NCBI GenBank assembly: GCA_025936175.1
Contig: JAICTV010000017.1
Coordinates: forward strand, 1 to 43,101
Origin: Phycisphaerae bacterium
GTDB lineage: Bacteria > Planctomycetota > Phycisphaerae > Tepidisphaerales > Tepidisphaeraceae
DNA: 43,101 bases
Direction of reading: 5' to 3'
Shown: piece by piece, positions 8,687-16,408 of the stretch
Numbering within the stretch: the first letter of the stretch is position 1
Layout: each line of letters begins with the position of its first letter
Notes under the pieces: generated by a model
Told to the model about the DNA's origin: nothing
Databases searched by the model: none
What the model saw: the letters and a program-made list of their open reading frames with translations, nothing else
Translations under genes and position numbers: made by a program

Positions 8687-8701
8687 GGCGAGACGGAGCG
8701 A

Positions 8702-11095
8702 TCACGGAACTGCCGGTCGCTGCGTCGCCGGCCTCGCTTGCAGGGTCAGCATTGCCGACTTGAGTCCGGCCGCGCGGGCGGCGATGCGGATCGGGCCAGC
8801 CTTCAACGTCGATTGAACGATCGCGCATGCCAGCCCATTGAACAGCGACCGCTGACTTCCCTTGTCCGCCTCGTGGCTGCTCGGATCACCGTTGCCGATC
8901 CCGATGATCACACCGGCGCCGCTGATGTTGAATCGGACGAGATCGTTCGCCGTGGGAACGAAGCGACCTTTCGCATCGACCGCGGTCACCGTGACCGAAG
9001 CGACGTCGTCACCGTCAGCGCTGATCGACATGCGATCCGTCCCGAGCACCAGCCGCGCCGCAGGCCCCGTGGTCTCGCGCTTCGCGGTCGCGACACGTTT
9101 CTTTCCGTGATATCCGATGGCTTCGATCGCACCCGCTTCGTAGCGGACGACCCACGCGACGTGGGAGTTGCGGACCACGGTCTTGCGACCGTGGGTGCGA
9201 CCATTTACGAAGAGCTCGACCTCGTCGCAGTTACTGAAACAGCGCACGTCGATCTCTTCACCCTCGTGACCTTCCCAGTTCCAGTGCGGAAAGAGATGCA
9301 GCACGGTGCGGTCGTCGCTCCACCATGACTGGTAGTAATAAAAGTTGTCTTTCGGAAAGCCGCACAGGTCCATGAGCCCGAAATGCGATGCGGTGCACGG
9401 CCACTTGTAGGGGATCGGCTCGCCGAAGTAATCGAAGCCCGTCCAGACGAATCCGCCGGCGAGCCAGGGGCGATCTGAAAAGAATCTCCACCACGATTCG
9501 GCGGTCGAGCCCCACTTCGGTGTGCGAACATCGTACGCGCTGACGTAGCCTTTGCCTGCGTCGTCCGCGTAAACGCCGCGCGTGCAGACGGTCGAGCCTT
9601 CCTCGCTGCCGACGATCGGCTGCTCGGGACGCCGCGCGTGGAAGGCTTCGATGTCGCCGACCTTGATGTAATTCCAGCCGTGCACGTCCACGACGTTGGC
9701 AAAGCCTTCATCGAGGCCGCGGTCGTGCATCGCCGTGGTCACCTTGCGCGTCGGGTCGAGTCGGTGCGCCAGGCGGGTCATCGTCCTGCCGATCCGCTCT
9801 CCCGCGATCGACCACTGCACCGTGTGCTCCTCGTTCGCCAGCGACCAGAGGATGACGCTGGGGTGATTGCGGTCGCGGCGGATCATGCCCTCGAACTGGC
9901 TAAGAATTTCTGGACTCGATCCGGCAAGACGGTTCTCCGCCATCACGAGGAAGCCGAGCCGATCGCATTCATCCAGCAGCTCCGGCGCGACGGCGTAGTG
10001 CGAGCACCGATATGCGTTGGAGCCGAGCTCCTTCAGCTTTTCGAGGCGAAACGTGTGAAGTCGATCGGGCAACGCGATGCCGACGCCGGCGTGCTGCTGG
10101 TGGTTGCAGGTGCCTTTGATCTTGAGCGGCTTGCCGTTGAGAAAAAAACCTTTTGGAGCGTCCCAGCGGAGAGTGCGGATGCCGAAGCTCGTGTCGTATT
10201 CATCGACCGCTTCGCGTCGGCGAATGATCGTGCTGCGGAGTCGATAGAGATTTGGCTGATCGGGCGACCAGAGCCGTGGCCTCGCGATGCGGATCGTCTG
10301 CACGATCTCACGTTGCTCCCACGAAGCCAGCACGATGGGTTTTGTTGTGGCACGGGTTTTTAACCCGTGCGCGCGATTTGCACGAGTTGCAAAGCCGTGC
10401 CGCGGGGAAAGGTCGGATTGAAGAACGAACGTCAGCGCATTGTCGCTCTCGTTCACGATCGTCGTCCGCGCGGTAACGACGGCGGTCGTGCGTTTCACCT
10501 CGCTCGTGACAAACGTCCCGCACCGCGCCACGTGCAGCGGGTCCGTCTTCGTCAGCCACACGTGCCGATAGATCCCGGCCCCTTCATACCACCATCCCTC
10601 CCAGCAGCTCGCATCGACGCGCACCGCGATCACGTTTGTCCCGCCGTAGTTCAGCAGATCAGTGACGTCGTACGAAAAACTCGTATATCCGCTCTGATGC
10701 CGGCCGAGGCGGTGGCCGTTGATCCAGACGATCGAGTCGCGGAAGACCCCGTCGAACTCGACGCTGATCCGCCGGCCCTCGTCCCCCGCCGGGATCTCGA
10801 ACGTCCGCCGGTACCAGCCGATGCTGTGCTCCGGATGATCCGGCCCGATCGCGCGAAAGCCGTGCTCGGCCAGCTCCTTGTCGCCCGTCGGATCGAGCGG
10901 CAGCTCGATCGCCCAATCGTGCGGCACATTCACGACGCGCCACGCGTCGTCGTCGAACTTCACGCCCGCGGCGCCGCGTGCTTCGCCCGCCTTGACCAGA
11001 TCACGGCTGCGAACGAACTCAAAATCTCTAGAGGGATCGGCGGCGTGGCCGAGGGCGAAACGCCAGTTTCGATCGAGGGAGAGCCGTTCGCGCAT
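8702..11095 (-). CDS. GH2 family glycoside hydrolase (beta-galactosidase type), cytosolic
   Basis: 797 residues. Order of domains: sugar-binding jelly roll (about 1-185), immunoglobulin-like domain (about 186-305), TIM barrel (about 306-600) and C-terminal beta domains. The acid/base is Glu422 in SLANEEH and the nucleophile Glu498 in PIVGSEEG. The start at ATG 11095 begins MRERLSLDRNWRF with no signal peptide; an in-frame TTG at 11137 lies in the divergent control region. It would remove beta-galactose or related beta-linked sugars from pectin side-chain fragments taken into the cell; the exact substrate is unknown. Residues about 232-251 are encoded by in-frame palindrome E1, inside the immunoglobulin-like domain. 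The gene stands back to back with the long pectin operon. Confidence 0.9.
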   Translation of the reverse strand: MRERLSLDRNWRFALGHAADPSRDFEFVRSRDLVKAGEARGAAGVKFDDDAWRVVNVPHDWAIELPLDPTGDKELAEHGFRAIGPDHPEHSIGWYRRTFEIPAGDEGRRISVEFDGVFRDSIVWINGHRLGRHQSGYTSFSYDVTDLLNYGGTNVIAVRVDASCWEGWWYEGAGIYRHVWLTKTDPLHVARCGTFVTSEVKRTTAVVTARTTIVNESDNALTFVLQSDLSPRHGFATRANRAHGLKTRATTKPIVLASWEQREIVQTIRIARPRLWSPDQPNLYRLRSTIIRRREAVDEYDTSFGIRTLRWDAPKGFFLNGKPLKIKGTCNHQQHAGVGIALPDRLHTFRLEKLKELGSNAYRCSHYAVAPELLDECDRLGFLVMAENRLAGSSPEILSQFEGMIRRDRNHPSVILWSLANEEHTVQWSIAGERIGRTMTRLAHRLDPTRKVTTAMHDRGLDEGFANVVDVHGWNYIKVGDIEAFHARRPEQPIVGSEEGSTVCTRGVYADDAGKGYVSAYDVRTPKWGSTAESWWRFFSDRPWLAGGFVWTGFDYFGEPIPYKWPCTASHFGLMDLCGFPKDNFYYYQSWWSDDRTVLHLFPHWNWEGHEGEEIDVRCFSNCDEVELFVNGRTHGRKTVVRNSHVAWVVRYEAGAIEAIGYHGKKRVATAKRETTGPAARLVLGTDRMSISADGDDVASVTVTAVDAKGRFVPTANDLVRFNISGAGVIIGIGNGDPSSHEADKGSQRSLFNGLACAIVQSTLKAGPIRIAARAAGLKSAMLTLQARPATQRPAVP
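10349..10401. repeat. Palindromic element E1, in frame inside the GH2 gene
   Basis: Outer arms GGCACGG (10349-10355) and CCGTGCC (10395-10401) enclose two small hairpins: GCACGGGTT-TTT-AACCCGTGC (10350-10370) and TTTGCA-N5-TGCAAA (10378-10394). Element E2 at 26360-26424 has the same two-hairpin plan and the same GTGGCACGGG left edge. On the minus strand it is read as about 18 Arg/Ala/Thr-rich residues with no stop. Confidence 0.65.
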
Positions 11096-11122
11096 GCGTG
11101 AGGCGTGCTGTTTAGCGTCGCG

Positions 11123-11186
11123 TGCGCCAATTCGCAATCTTCTTACGCTAAATCACACTGTGCCAAACGGGTGTGGCAGTTAACTT
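11123..11186 (+). promoter_or_regulatory. Degenerate regulon-type operator and -10 in front of the long operon
   Basis: TGCGCC (11123-11128) and CGCTAA (11146-11151) keep the exact 21-bp spacing of CGC cores seen in the four strong sites, and TAACTT at 11181-11186 sits 29 bases beyond, where TAGNNT is expected. The central AAAACTT block is poorly matched (AATCTTC). The same region holds an inverted repeat, TTTAGCGT (11111-11118) and ACGCTAAA (11145-11152). A start here leaves a leader of about 15 bases to ATG 11209. Confidence 0.35.
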
Positions 11187-11208
11187 TCTAACCGACGCCG
11201 AGCCCGTC

Positions 11209-12228
11209 ATGACCACCGCCGCCGACGCCCATCCCGACGCCGCCGCCCCTGTCGTCATCCCTGTCGATGCGATGCGGGCGATTTACGAAGAAACGAAAAC
11301 CCCGCACAAGCAGGGCATCATCCTCCGCGGCGACGAAGGAAAACCTCTCGACTGCCCCAGCGTGTTCCGCTTCGACAACGCCTGGTTCATGCTCTACGTC
11401 CGCATGAACAAGGTCGGCTACGAGACACATCTGGCGCAGAGCGATGACCTGGTGAAGTGGACGCCGCTCGGCAAGGTGCTCTCGTTTCGCGACGCCGACG
11501 TCTGGGACCGCTGGCAGTGCGACGGCGGAATCGCGCTGGTCGATCACGAGTGGGAAGGCACACACGCGCCGCAAACGTTCGACGGCAAATACTGGATGAG
11601 CTACATCGGCGGCGCGCTGCAAGGCTACGAGACCGATCCGCTCTCCATTGGCATGGCGTACACGAAGACGCCGAACCAGCCGATCGAATGGACGCGCTGC
11701 GAGCACAACCCGGTGCTCGGCCCATCCGACAAAGACGCGCGCGACTTCGAGAAGAAGACGCTCTATAAGAGCCAGATCATCCACGACAAGTCCGAGACGC
11801 TCGGCCACCCGTTCGTGATGTTCTACAACGGCAAGCAGGAAGGAAAAGTCGGCACCGAGCGGATCGGCATGGCGGTGTCGCAGGACATGGTGCACTGGTC
11901 GCGCTTGGACGGCGGACCGGTGATCGATAACGGCGCGGTCGGCATCTCCGGCGATCCGCAGATCGTCCGCATCGGCGAGCTCTGGGTGATGTTCTACTTC
12001 GGCCACCGCTGGCAGCCCAAAGCGTTCGACACCTTCGCCGTCTCGCGCGACCTGGTGAACTGGACGAAGTGGACCGGCGAGCATTTGATCGAGCCGAGCG
12101 AGCCGTGGGACGCGACCTTCGCGCACAAGCCGTGGGTCCTAAAGCACGGCGGCGTCGTCTACCACTATTACTGTGCCGTCGGAAACGAAGGCCGCTGCAT
12201 CGCGCTGGCGACCAGCAAGGAGATCTGA
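11209..12228 (+). CDS. Five-bladed beta-propeller glycosidase-like protein (GH43/GH32/GH130-type fold)
   Basis: 339 residues, no signal peptide. Repeated propeller signatures are visible: WFMLYVRMN, SDDLVKWTPLGKVL, YWMSYIGGAL, VMFYNGKQEG, SQDMVHWSRLDGGPVI, LWVMFYFGHRW, SRDLVNWTKW and a closing VVYHYYCAVGNEGRCIAL. The pattern of W-x-M-x-Y blades followed by S-x-D-x-V-x-W is shared by GH43, GH32, GH68, GH117 and GH130 enzymes; I cannot place it in one family. ATG 11209 is preferred because a GTG at 11173 would precede the predicted -10 box, but no clear ribosome site is seen. First gene of the operon; its TGA overlaps the ATG of the next gene by one base. It probably trims intracellular oligosaccharides; phosphorolysis is also possible. 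Confidence 0.7.
   Translation: MTTAADAHPDAAAPVVIPVDAMRAIYEETKTPHKQGIILRGDEGKPLDCPSVFRFDNAWFMLYVRMNKVGYETHLAQSDDLVKWTPLGKVLSFRDADVWDRWQCDGGIALVDHEWEGTHAPQTFDGKYWMSYIGGALQGYETDPLSIGMAYTKTPNQPIEWTRCEHNPVLGPSDKDARDFEKKTLYKSQIIHDKSETLGHPFVMFYNGKQEGKVGTERIGMAVSQDMVHWSRLDGGPVIDNGAVGISGDPQIVRIGELWVMFYFGHRWQPKAFDTFAVSRDLVNWTKWTGEHLIEPSEPWDATFAHKPWVLKHGGVVYHYYCAVGNEGRCIALATSKEI
12217..12222 (+). promoter_or_regulatory. Strong ribosome site that fixes the pectate lyase start
   Basis: AAGGAG lies 5 bases before ATG 12228 and inside the end of the preceding gene. It makes this start secure, which matters because the palindromic element B1 follows within the first 38 codons. Confidence 0.75.
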
Positions 12229-14558
12229 TGAAGAACGCGCGTCCTCGCCTGACGTTCGCTCCCACTGTCATCCCGAGCGGTACTCCGCGAAGGATCTGGG
12301 TGCGGGAGTGCAGATCCTTCGGAGTACCGCAGGATGACAAGCGGATAGTCGCGCTGCTCGTCATGGTGATCACACTTGCGCTGAACGCTTCGGCCGGCGC
12401 GCGCGAGAGTTGGCCGGCGCAGACCGAAGAAGCGAAGAAAGCCGCCGCGGAAGCCGCGAAGCATGAGGACGAGGTCTGGAAGAGAATCCAGCCCGAAGTT
12501 CAGGAATGGGCGAAGAAGGGCAAGCCCTTCATTCCTTCCGCGGCGAAGCCGGAAGACCTTCCGCAGGCGGAGATCATCGCCTTCCCGGGCGCCGAAGGCG
12601 GCGGCGCGCACTCTTTCGGCGGGCGCGGCGGACGCGTCTTCGTCGTCTCCAGCCTCGATGACGACGGCCCCGGCACGCTCCGCGAAGCCTGCGAAGCCGC
12701 GGGCCCACGCATCGTTGTCTTCAACGTCGCCGGGAAGATCACGCTCAAGGACCGCATCCGCGTCCGCGCGCCGTACCTGACGATCGACGGCGCCAAGGCG
12801 CCCGGCGACGGCGTGGTCGTCTCCGGCAACACGCTCGCCATCGACACGCACGATGTCGTCATCCGCTACATGCGCTTCCGCCGCGGCGCGATGGACGTCT
12901 ACAACCGCGACGATGCGCTCGGCGGCAATCCGGTCGGCAACATCATCATCGACCATTGCTCCTGCTCGTGGGGCTTCGACGAAAACCTCTCGATGTACCG
13001 CCACATGTACGACCCCGGCGACGGAAGCAAGGAGCTGAAGCTGCCGACGGTCAACATCACCATCCAGTGGACGATCTCCAGCGAGGCGCTGAACACCTGG
13101 AACCACGCCTTCGGCGGGACCTGGGGCGGGCGCAACGACACCTTCCACCACGACCTCTTCGCCTGCAACACCGGACGCAACTGCTCGATGGGCTTGGGCG
13201 GGGATTTCAACTACGTCAACAACGTGCTGTTCAACTGGCGGCACCGCACGGTGGACGGCGGCGACAACACCACGCAGGCGAACATCATCAACAACTATTA
13301 CAAGCCCGGCCCGATCACCAACACCAGCGCCCCGATCGGCCATCGCATCGTCAAGGGCGACACGCAGCGCGGGAAAAACATCCCGCTGGCGTTCGGCCAC
13401 TTCTACGTCGCCGGCAACATCGTCGAGGGCAATGAGCAGGTGACCAACGACAACTGGTCGGGCGGCGTGCAGATCATCGACGTCGGCGACAAGCTCGCGA
13501 CCGATGATTCGCCCGAAAAAATCCTCGCCGGCATGAAGGTCGATAAGCCCTTCCCGATGGCGAAGATCACGATCCAGCCGGCGAAGGAGGCGTACGACGC
13601 CGTGCTCGCCAACGTCGGCGCGACGCTGCCAAAGCGCGACGCGGTTGACACTCGAATCATCGAGGAAGTGCGCAGCGGCAAAGCGGATGCGGGGCCGGAT
13701 CACAACGGCATCATCACCGACATCGCGCAGGTCGGCGGTTATCCGCAGTACAAGGGCGAGCCGTACAAGGACTCCGATCACGACGGCATGCCGGATGAGT
13801 GGGAGTCGAAGGCAGGCCTGAATCCGAATGATCCGTCGGACGCCGTCACAGATTCCACCGGCGACGGCTACTCGAACATCGAGAAGTTTTTGTATGACCT
13901 CGATCCGACGAAGAAGAAAGTTGCGGCCGCTTCGTCCGATGATGCGACCCTCGCGGCGGACAAGCAGCCCTCCGCCGCGGGCGACAAAGAGGCCGAATAC
14001 ACCGCCGCGATCGACAAGCGCGCCGACGACATCATCAAGCTGCTCGACATCAGCGATCCGGCGAAATCGCAGCAGGTGCACGACATCCTCACGTCGCAGT
14101 ACCGCGCGCTGCGCGACTGGCATGATGCGAACGATCCGAAGCTGAAGGACAAATCACTGTCGGCGGAGGACAAGGCGAAGATCGATTCGTCGCGGAAGGA
14201 AGTCCACGACGCGTTCCTCTCGAAACTCTCAGCGGAGCTCACGCCCGAGCAGGTCGAGAAGGTCAAGGACAAGATGGTCTACAACAAGGTGCAGGTCACC
14301 TATGACGCGTACGTCAAGATGATCGGCACGCTGAACGATGAGCAGAAGGCCAAGATCCTCTCGCTTCTCAAGGACGCGCGCGAGGAGGCGATGGACGGCG
14401 GCAGCGCGGAGGAGAAGTCCGCGATCTTCAAGAAGTACAAGGGGAAGATCAACAACTACCTCGCCACGCAAGGCATCGACATGAAGAAGGCCGAGAAGGA
14501 ATGGGGGCAGAAGCAGAAAGAGCAGAAAGCGGCCGCCACGCAGGCTGCGGAGAAGTGA
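12228..14558 (+). CDS. Secreted pectate lyase (PL1-like) with Ca-binding repeat and C-terminal DUF3826-like domain
   Basis: 776 residues. The hydrophobic core of the signal peptide (IVALLVMVITLAL, residues 40-52) is preceded by an unusually long n-region, of which residues 13-38 are encoded by palindrome B1. The lyase domain (about 118-500) starts FPGAEGGGAHSFGGRGGRV and carries the beta-helix rungs and IIIDHCSCSWGFDENLSMY typical of this pectate lyase group. A DSDHDGMPDEW calcium-loop motif follows near residue 515. Residues about 585-776 are helical and match, by recall, DUF3826 (LSAELTPEQVEKVKDKM, EEKSAIFKKYKGKINNYL), a domain found near pectate lyases in Bacteroidetes. It cleaves polygalacturonate by beta-elimination. 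It is a tandem paralogue of the next gene, 2 bases apart. Confidence 0.88.
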   Translation: MKNARPRLTFAPTVIPSGTPRRIWVRECRSFGVPQDDKRIVALLVMVITLALNASAGARESWPAQTEEAKKAAAEAAKHEDEVWKRIQPEVQEWAKKGKPFIPSAAKPEDLPQAEIIAFPGAEGGGAHSFGGRGGRVFVVSSLDDDGPGTLREACEAAGPRIVVFNVAGKITLKDRIRVRAPYLTIDGAKAPGDGVVVSGNTLAIDTHDVVIRYMRFRRGAMDVYNRDDALGGNPVGNIIIDHCSCSWGFDENLSMYRHMYDPGDGSKELKLPTVNITIQWTISSEALNTWNHAFGGTWGGRNDTFHHDLFACNTGRNCSMGLGGDFNYVNNVLFNWRHRTVDGGDNTTQANIINNYYKPGPITNTSAPIGHRIVKGDTQRGKNIPLAFGHFYVAGNIVEGNEQVTNDNWSGGVQIIDVGDKLATDDSPEKILAGMKVDKPFPMAKITIQPAKEAYDAVLANVGATLPKRDAVDTRIIEEVRSGKADAGPDHNGIITDIAQVGGYPQYKGEPYKDSDHDGMPDEWESKAGLNPNDPSDAVTDSTGDGYSNIEKFLYDLDPTKKKVAAASSDDATLAADKQPSAAGDKEAEYTAAIDKRADDIIKLLDISDPAKSQQVHDILTSQYRALRDWHDANDPKLKDKSLSAEDKAKIDSSRKEVHDAFLSKLSAELTPEQVEKVKDKMVYNKVQVTYDAYVKMIGTLNDEQKAKILSLLKDAREEAMDGGSAEEKSAIFKKYKGKINNYLATQGIDMKKAEKEWGQKQKEQKAAATQAAEK
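12266..12339. repeat. Palindromic element B1, in frame in a signal-peptide n-region
   Basis: Arms begin TGTCATCC (12266-12273) and end GGATGACA (12332-12339); inner arms GCGGTACTCCG and AAGGATCTG pair with CAGATCCTT and CGGAGTACCGC with small bulges. The + strand reads it as VIPSGTPRRIW...RSFGVPQDD. B2 (14599-14672) is in the same frame in the neighbouring paralogue; B3 (40216-40290) is intergenic. Confidence 0.75.
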
Positions 14559-14560
14559 CG

Positions 14561-16408
14561 ATGCAGGCTCACACACCTACTTTGCGACACTCACACGGTG
14601 TCATCCTGAGCGGTACCCCGCGAAGGATCTGGATACGCTCAGCCAGATCCTTCGGAGCACCTCAGCATGACATTGGTCGCGGCAACGTGTTCATATTGTG
14701 TGCATTCGTTGGAGCGTTGCTGCTGACCACGCGCCCCGCCACCGCGCAGTACCCGCACGCGCCCGAAGACCTTCAGGCGAAACGAGACGCGGAACAGGCG
14801 GAGGCGGACAAGCGATCGGATGAAGCCTTCGCCCGCGCGCTGCCGCAGATCGAAGCGGAGGCGAAGGCCGGCAGGCCGTACATCCCGTCGGCGGCGAAGC
14901 CGGAAGACCTGCCGCAGGCCGACATCCCGGCGTTCCCGGGCGCCTGGGGCGGCGGAATGCACTCCTTCGGCGGTCGCGGCGGCCGCGTCATCGTCGTCAC
15001 CAGCCTCGATGACTCCGGCCCCGGCACCTTTCGTGAAGCCTGCGAGGCCGGCGGCGCGCGCATCATCGTCTTCAACGTCGCCGGCATCATTCATCTCAAA
15101 GAGCGCATCCGCGTCCGCGCGCCGTACATCACGATCAACGGCGCGACCGCGCCGGGCGACGGCGTCTGCATCGCCGGCAACACCGTGGAGCTTGAGACGC
15201 ACGATGTCATCCTCCGCCAGATGCGCTTCCGCCGCGGGCAGACCGACGTCACCGATCGCAACGATTCGCTCGGCGGGAATCCCGTCGGCAACATCATGAT
15301 CGATCATGTCTCCGCCTCGTGGGGGCTGGACGAGAACCTGTCGATGTACCGCCACATGTACGGCGGACAGCTCGTCAGCCAGGGCGCGGGCACGCGACCG
15401 ACGCACCTCGGCGCGCAGAAGCTCCCGACGGTGAACATCACGATCCAGAACTCCATCTCCGCCGAGGCGCTCAATACCTACGGCCACGCCTTCGGCTCGA
15501 CAATCGGCGGCTTGAACAGCACGTTCTACCACGACCTCTGGGCGTGTAACGCCGGCCGAAACCCCAGCATCGGGATGAACGGCGATTTCACCTTCGTCAA
15601 CAACGTGCTGTTCAACTGGGTGCACCGCACGATCGACGGCGGCGACAATCTGAGCCGGTACAACATCATCAACAACTATTTCAAGCCCGGCCCCGCGACG
15701 CCCACCGATGCGCCGATCGGCCACCGCATTCTCAAGCCCGAAGCGCAGCGCGGCAGAAACGCCGAGCGGGTCTTCGGCAAGGCGTACGTCAACGGCAATG
15801 TCGTCGAAGGCGATGAAGCGGTAACGGCCGACAACTGGAACGGTGGCGTGCAGCTCGACGGCGCCTATGACGCCAAGACGATCCTGCCGCAGGTCCGCGT
15901 CAACGAGCCCTTCCCCCACGCGCCGCTTCAGATCACCGACGCGAAGCAGGCGTACGAGTACGTCCTCGCTCACGCGGGTGCGACGCTCCCGAAAAGGGAC
16001 GCCGTCGATGAGCGGATCATCAACACCGTCCGCACCGGAAAGCCCGTCGCGCAGAAAAACGATGAAGCGATCAAGCCGATGAGCAACGTCGGCTTCAAAC
16101 AGGAGCACATCGACTTGCTGCTGGGTCTGATCGAAAAAGGGATCATCACTGACCCGAGCCAGGTCGGCGGCTATCCGGATTACAAGGGCGAGCCGTACAA
16201 GGACTCCGATCATGACGGCATGCCGGACGAGTGGGAAACGAAGTACGGACTGAATCCCAACAACCCGTCCGACGCGAGCAAGGACGCAAGCGGCGACGGC
16301 TACACCAATATCGAGAAGTTCATCAACGGCCTGGATCCCACGAAGAAGACCGACTGGAAGGACGCGAAGAACAACGTCGATCCGGCGGGCGGCGGGGACG
16401 CCAAGTGA
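14561..16408 (+). CDS. Secreted pectate lyase (PL1-like) with C-terminal Ca-binding repeat
   Basis: 615 residues from ATG 14561, with GGAG 8 bases upstream. The signal peptide has core NVFILCAFVGALLL (residues 42-55) and a likely cleavage after ATA (60-62). Its n-region includes residues 13-38 encoded by palindrome B2. The lyase domain begins FPGAWGGGMHSFGGRGGRV; IMIDHVSASWGLDENLSMYRHM repeats the key rung of the upstream paralogue. A longer loop (MYGGQLVSQGAGTRPTHLG) and an added helix (EAIKPMSNVGFKQEHIDLLL) distinguish it. A DSDHDGMPDEWETKYGLNP calcium loop ends the protein; the DUF3826-like domain is absent. It cleaves polygalacturonate by beta-elimination. The tandem pair probably arose by duplication. 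Confidence 0.88.
   Translation: MQAHTPTLRHSHGVILSGTPRRIWIRSARSFGAPQHDIGRGNVFILCAFVGALLLTTRPATAQYPHAPEDLQAKRDAEQAEADKRSDEAFARALPQIEAEAKAGRPYIPSAAKPEDLPQADIPAFPGAWGGGMHSFGGRGGRVIVVTSLDDSGPGTFREACEAGGARIIVFNVAGIIHLKERIRVRAPYITINGATAPGDGVCIAGNTVELETHDVILRQMRFRRGQTDVTDRNDSLGGNPVGNIMIDHVSASWGLDENLSMYRHMYGGQLVSQGAGTRPTHLGAQKLPTVNITIQNSISAEALNTYGHAFGSTIGGLNSTFYHDLWACNAGRNPSIGMNGDFTFVNNVLFNWVHRTIDGGDNLSRYNIINNYFKPGPATPTDAPIGHRILKPEAQRGRNAERVFGKAYVNGNVVEGDEAVTADNWNGGVQLDGAYDAKTILPQVRVNEPFPHAPLQITDAKQAYEYVLAHAGATLPKRDAVDERIINTVRTGKPVAQKNDEAIKPMSNVGFKQEHIDLLLGLIEKGIITDPSQVGGYPDYKGEPYKDSDHDGMPDEWETKYGLNPNNPSDASKDASGDGYTNIEKFINGLDPTKKTDWKDAKNNVDPAGGGDAK
14599..14672. repeat. Palindromic element B2, in frame in a signal-peptide n-region
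   Basis: TGTCATCCTGAGCGGTACC at the left and ATGACA at the right, with internal AAGGATCTGG and CCAGATCCTT arms. It is translated as VILSGTPRRIW...RSFGAPQHD, the same frame as B1. Either the insertion predates the duplication of the two lyases or the site attracts such elements. Confidence 0.75.

Noticed and set aside
12069..12227. Upstream start for the first pectate lyase within the propeller gene
   Set aside because: It would overlap the preceding gene by 160 bases, whereas ATG 12228 has an ideal ribosome site and a one-base stop/start overlap.
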